Source of the DNA: a virus
IMG/VR virus record: IMGVR_UViG_3300044837_000012
Location: 1 to 25,588 of that record
Reading direction: 5' to 3' (one strand)
Length of the DNA: 25,588 bases
The position numbers were made by a program, and so were the translations under genes. A model generated the notes under the pieces. That model had not been told where the DNA came from and searched no databases. It saw nothing but the letters and a program-made list of their open reading frames with translations. This document shows positions 21,802 through 25,588 of this stretch, piece after piece. Each line of letters opens with the position of its first letter. Position 1 is the first letter of the stretch.

Positions 21802-24800
21802 TGCCCATCGTCGATATTGCCCCGCCATCGACTGACGCAATCGTTGATACCCCGAAGGGCTTTGCTGTCACCCCCGGTCAGTTTGACGTTGACCACGGCT
21901 CGGAGGCGCCGGGCGCTGGGGCGATCTACGGCGCGGCGTGGGCCTCGGGAAATACATTCGGCTCCTACTCCGCCGATATGACGCGCGAACAAACGCACGT
22001 TGACGAGCCTGGCTATCGTGCGTGGGATGGCATTAAGGGGACGCCCTTTGAACCGCATTGGGAACGGTTCGTTGATGTCAGGAATAGCGGCGACGAAGAT
22101 ATACTGAAGCGCCAGATTCTAAGTGAGGATGAGCGCCGCAAGACAATTGACGCGGGGCCTTGGTATCACAGCGTCCCGGCCCAGATTGTTGCTGGCGGCG
22201 CGGATTGGCCGACCCTTCTTCCTGCCGGCGCGATTGTCAGGGGCGCTAAGGGCGCATCGTGGGCGCTGTCTGCTGCAAGTGTTGGTACGGCGGCTGCGGT
22301 CGGTAGCTTGGCTCAGGAAACGGCCCTTCATGCTACGCAGCAAACCCGCACTCTGACCGAAAGCGGCGTGAATGTTGGGGCTTCATTTCTCGTTGGCGGT
22401 CTGCTCGGGGCCACAGGCGCGAAGCTGCTGAGCAACGCCGAGTGGAGCCGCGCGGTAAAGTCGCTTGAACAGGAGTTGACGGGCGCACCAAAGCCAACCG
22501 CCGTTGCTGTAGAGGGCGCATTCCCAGGTTCAGCCGGTGCCGCCGCTGTAGAGCCCGGCAATATCGAAGGCAATGCGATTGCGGGCAGGGCGGCGGGTGC
22601 CGTGGCCGCGGCTACTTCGCGATTAAACCCAGCCCTCCGTATTCTGCAAAGCCCCTCCGCTGCCGTCCGAGACATTGGCACCAAACTATTTGAGAACAGC
22701 CTTTACCTGAAGAAGAACATGGACGGCGTAGCCTCAGAGCCAGCCGTCGAAACGCTGATGAAGGAGTGGAACGGCGGGTTAGCGAAAGCCGTAGAGATGA
22801 CGGACGGGAGCTTTTCGGAGTACCGCAAGGCTGGCGGCCCGCTTTCCCGGTCTGACTTTCGCGATGCTGTCGGGAAGGCCATGCGGCGCGGTGACGAATC
22901 CGACGATCCGCACGTTACCCAAGTAGCGAAGGAATGGCGCGCCAAGGTTTTCGATCCGCTGAAAGAAGCGGCCATTGCGGCCAAGCTGTTGCCGGAAGAT
23001 GTGAGCGTTGAAACAGCCGCGTCCTATTTCTCCCGCATGTGGAACCGCAATAAACTTATTGCGCAGGAGGGCAAGTTCGTAGGCACTGTTACGGATTACT
23101 ATGCTGGTGCAATTGGCAAGGAATACGACAAATCGTCCCAGAGCTTTGCCCAGCGTATAGCGCGGCTCGATCAGGAAAACGCCGACTTAAACCTACCGGC
23201 AGATGCCAGACTAAAAACGCTCGATGAAATCGATGTTAAGATCAAAGCGCTGGATGACCAGTCTGGCGATGCTGTTGAGCAGGCAGATAGGCTGTCAGAA
23301 TTGGCAGGCTCAATGCGCGCTGCCCGCAAAGCGGGCGATGACGCGGGCTATCAAACGGCAAAGACCGAGGCGGATGGCATAAAAAAAACGGGCGGCAAAG
23401 AGCTTGCTGCGTACATAGAGGCGCGGTCTGGCTTGCGCGCCCGTTCGCGCAACGTCGATCTCGGCGTTGCCGGTTTGCAAGAAAGATCAGACCGCGCTCT
23501 GGGCCAGTTGGCTGATCTTGAGGAGGCCAACTATCGGTCTATGGACTGGCTCATCAAGAAGGGCCAGAAGCTTGAGCGCGACCTGGATCGGCTGGACGCG
23601 GATGCATTTGAGCAAAAGGTTGATGACCTAATCGAGTCCTACCGCAAGGTAGCCAGTAAAGCCGAATCCTCTGCCGCCCGCGCCAACCAAGAAATTGAGA
23701 ATATCAATAAGCGCGCCGCCGCTAAGGAAGTCAGAAACATCGAAAAGGGCGCGGAGATCAGCGCCGAGTCTGATGTGCGTATCTCTCAACGCATTGAGCA
23801 AGAATCCGTGCGGCAGGCCGCGCGAGCCAAGCGCATGAGTGAGATTGCGGAGCGCTTGGAGGTAGCCAAGGGCTTCGACCACGACGGACTTATGGAAGAA
23901 ATCAGGTCGGCAGTTGACAAGGCCGTGCGCGAAACTTCCGCGCGGTCTTTGGCGCAGGGTGAACGAGCGGCGCGGCTTGGTGAGCGAATGGCAAAGCTGG
24001 ACCCAGCGCGCGTTGCGGCTCGGGTGAAGGTTATTGAGTCCATGAAGCGGGGCGCAGAGAGGTCATTCTACGACCGATGGGAGGTCCGCAATCTGGGTAG
24101 CGGTGTCGATCCTCGATCTGGTGCGAGGGCGGATTTTACTGAGGCTGCCAAGGCAATAGCTAATTCGGCCTATGCAACGCTGACTGGCCGCGTTGCTGGC
24201 GGGCCGCGCCCAGAGTTCATGAAGATAACAACCCGTGGCCCGATGAAGGACCGGACGCTTAATATCCCAGACCATCTAGTAGAGGATTTCCTTGAAAGTG
24301 ACGTTGACCTGGTTGGTCGACGATATGCTCGCGTCATGGGCGCCGATGTTGAAATGGCCAAAAAGTTCGGCTCAACCGATATGGCCGAGCAAATCCAGAA
24401 GATACGCGACGACTACGCCCAGTTAAGAACCGGCCTGACCGACGAAAAGCAACTGACGAAACTAGGCGAGGCGGAGAAGGGCGACGTTCGCGACATTGAG
24501 GCCTTGCGCGATCTGCTTCGTGGGACACGGCAGGAAAGCCCGATTGAACGGAATTATGGCCGCCTTACGCGGGCCTTCAATCACCTGAATTACATCCGGT
24601 CGATGGGCGAGGTCGTTCTAGCCTCGCTCACGGACGCGGTACGGCCCGCCATGGTGCATGGGCTGGGGCAGTTTATGCAGACCGTTCCTCAGCTTATTGG
24701 GAACCTGAAGGGTATCAAGCTCTCGGTTGCTGAGGCTCAGTTGGCCGGCAACGTGATTGAGCGGACGCTAGGCCATCGCCTCGCGACCATATCGGAGATT

Positions 24801-25588
24801 ATCGATCCCTACGCCTCGCGCGGCCCGACAGAGGCGTTTCTGGAAAACCTGACGAACATCGGCTCCAAGTGGAACGGCATTCGTATCTGGACCGACATGA
24901 TGAAGTCGGTTGCGTCGGTCATGACGCAGAACCGTATTATTGCAAGCTCGCTAGACTTCGGAAAGATCAAGCCGAAGGAACGCGCCTACCTCGCATATCT
25001 CGGCGTCGACCAATCAATGGCCGACCGCATCGCCAAGCAATTCTCAACCCACGGCGAAACCGTTGACGGCGTGAAGGTCGCCAATACGGCAGAATGGACG
25101 GACCCTGTAGCGGTTCGCACCTATCGTGCCGCGATGAATAAGGACGTTGACTCGATCATTGTTCAAAAGTCCGTGGCTGATGTTCCGCTGTTCGCCTCTA
25201 CCACAACCGGACGGATGCTGTTGCAGTTCAAATCCTTCGCGCTCGCCTCCCATCAGCGCGTTTTGCTCCGGGGGTTACAGGAAGACCAATCCCGCTTTAT
25301 CGGCGGCACCGTTGCTATGACGGCGATGGGAATGGCGATGACTTACCTGAAAGCAATTTCCGGCAACCGGACAGAGAAACAATCCAGCTTCTTCGATAAT
25401 CCGGGCTGGTGGATCGGGGAGGGCCTAGACCGTTCCGGCGTCTTGGCTGTCCCGATGGAGTTGGCAAATACATTCGAGCGCGCGAGCGGCTTTAATCCAA
25501 TCAAGGCCCCTCTGAAAATGGGGGACGAGGACTCGGCGATGTCGCAGAAGAACCAGGGCCGCAACGAGGTGGGCGCCTTGCTCGGTCC
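21801..25588 (+). CDS. Giant internal virion / ejection protein, T7 gp16 position (3' end outside window)
   Basis: ATG 21801 overlaps the previous stop (TAATG) and the frame stays open for 1,262 codons to the window edge. The first ~120 residues are acidic and soluble. Residues ~123-210 are Gly/Ala-rich and hydrophobic (LVGGLLGATGAKLL), suited to membrane insertion. About 440-755 is a long charged coiled-coil region (KKGQKLERDLDRLDADAFEQ and similar). Near 1138-1160, GRMLLQFKSFALASHQRVLL is a segment I recognise as recurring in the largest ejection proteins of podoviruses. No lytic transglycosylase domain like that of T7 gp16 is visible here; the wall-active domains are in two other genes. 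A run of eight A's lies at 23381-23388. It likely forms the periplasmic/inner-membrane DNA-ejection channel. Confidence 0.82.
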   Translation, partial: MPIVDIAPPSTDAIVDTPKGFAVTPGQFDVDHGSEAPGAGAIYGAAWASGNTFGSYSADMTREQTHVDEPGYRAWDGIKGTPFEPHWERFVDVRNSGDEDILKRQILSEDERRKTIDAGPWYHSVPAQIVAGGADWPTLLPAGAIVRGAKGASWALSAASVGTAAAVGSLAQETALHATQQTRTLTESGVNVGASFLVGGLLGATGAKLLSNAEWSRAVKSLEQELTGAPKPTAVAVEGAFPGSAGAAAVEPGNIEGNAIAGRAAGAVAAATSRLNPALRILQSPSAAVRDIGTKLFENSLYLKKNMDGVASEPAVETLMKEWNGGLAKAVEMTDGSFSEYRKAGGPLSRSDFRDAVGKAMRRGDESDDPHVTQVAKEWRAKVFDPLKEAAIAAKLLPEDVSVETAASYFSRMWNRNKLIAQEGKFVGTVTDYYAGAIGKEYDKSSQSFAQRIARLDQENADLNLPADARLKTLDEIDVKIKALDDQSGDAVEQADRLSELAGSMRAARKAGDDAGYQTAKTEADGIKKTGGKELAAYIEARSGLRARSRNVDLGVAGLQERSDRALGQLADLEEANYRSMDWLIKKGQKLERDLDRLDADAFEQKVDDLIESYRKVASKAESSAARANQEIENINKRAAAKEVRNIEKGAEISAESDVRISQRIEQESVRQAARAKRMSEIAERLEVAKGFDHDGLMEEIRSAVDKAVRETSARSLAQGERAARLGERMAKLDPARVAARVKVIESMKRGAERSFYDRWEVRNLGSGVDPRSGARADFTEAAKAIANSAYATLTGRVAGGPRPEFMKITTRGPMKDRTLNIPDHLVEDFLESDVDLVGRRYARVMGADVEMAKKFGSTDMAEQIQKIRDDYAQLRTGLTDEKQLTKLGEAEKGDVRDIEALRDLLRGTRQESPIERNYGRLTRAFNHLNYIRSMGEVVLASLTDAVRPAMVHGLGQFMQTVPQLIGNLKGIKLSVAEAQLAGNVIERTLGHRLATISEIIDPYASRGPTEAFLENLTNIGSKWNGIRIWTDMMKSVASVMTQNRIIASSLDFGKIKPKERAYLAYLGVDQSMADRIAKQFSTHGETVDGVKVANTAEWTDPVAVRTYRAAMNKDVDSIIVQKSVADVPLFASTTTGRMLLQFKSFALASHQRVLLRGLQEDQSRFIGGTVAMTAMGMAMTYLKAISGNRTEKQSSFFDNPGWWIGEGLDRSGVLAVPMELANTFERASGFNPIKAPLKMGDEDSAMSQKNQGRNEVGALLG

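Noticed and set aside
1-25588. CRISPR array or insertion sequence
   Set aside because: No regularly spaced direct repeats with unique spacers, and no transposase-like gene or terminal inverted repeats were seen; the dispersed repeats are irregularly placed and lie at gene borders.

Overview
The window is one continuous block of a tailed-phage (podovirus) genome or prophage. Every supportable gene is on the + strand. Genes are tightly packed and many junctions overlap by four bases or share a stop/start (ATGA, GTGA, TTGA, TGATG, TAATG). By eye the DNA is GC-rich. The gene content (a DUF6456-like protein, GGRQKG-type DNA-binding protein, Bbp19-like protein, head-tail connector, gp11/gp12-like tail proteins) suggests a phage of an alphaproteobacterium, plausibly a Rhizobiales host. 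The host is inferred; no integrase, attachment site, tRNA or host gene is visible to settle it.

Left part (1-4000): a lambda-O-like replication gene whose linker region carries phased short repeats next to an A-rich tract (a candidate internal origin), followed by about ten small genes of mostly unknown function. These include a DUF6456-like protein, a Cys-motif protein and a 40-residue single-span membrane protein. Two families of dispersed non-coding repeats (called A and B here) sit in the gaps of this region and recur together around 16.9-17.4 kb. A 13-bp perfect inverted repeat lies just before the packaging genes.

Middle part (4000-12900): packaging and head module. It holds a putative small terminase, two small structural-type proteins, the large terminase, a small coupled gene, a structured non-coding stretch with a terminator, a short head-region protein, a free-standing HNH-type homing endonuclease, the portal, a Bbp19-like protein, a lysozyme-like virion enzyme, scaffold, major capsid protein and a decoration-like protein.

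Right part (12900-25588): tail and ejection module in T7 order. It holds an unknown structural protein, tail tubular proteins A and B, two very small genes, a GNAT-like protein in the T7 gp13 position, a gp14-like internal virion protein, a 1,136-residue ejection protein carrying a Tlde1/L,D-transpeptidase-like domain, and a huge gp16-like protein that runs off the window. The 1,136-residue protein probably begins at a non-canonical AUC codon.

Together the genes build and fill the head (terminase, portal, scaffold, capsid), attach the short tail (tubular proteins) and deliver DNA through the cell wall (internal virion proteins and two peptidoglycan-active domains). Clear intrinsic terminators at about 2957, 4767, 7214, 12887 and 17417 divide the transcript into units. 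No lysogeny genes, phage RNA polymerase, DNA polymerase or definite endolysin/holin are seen here.
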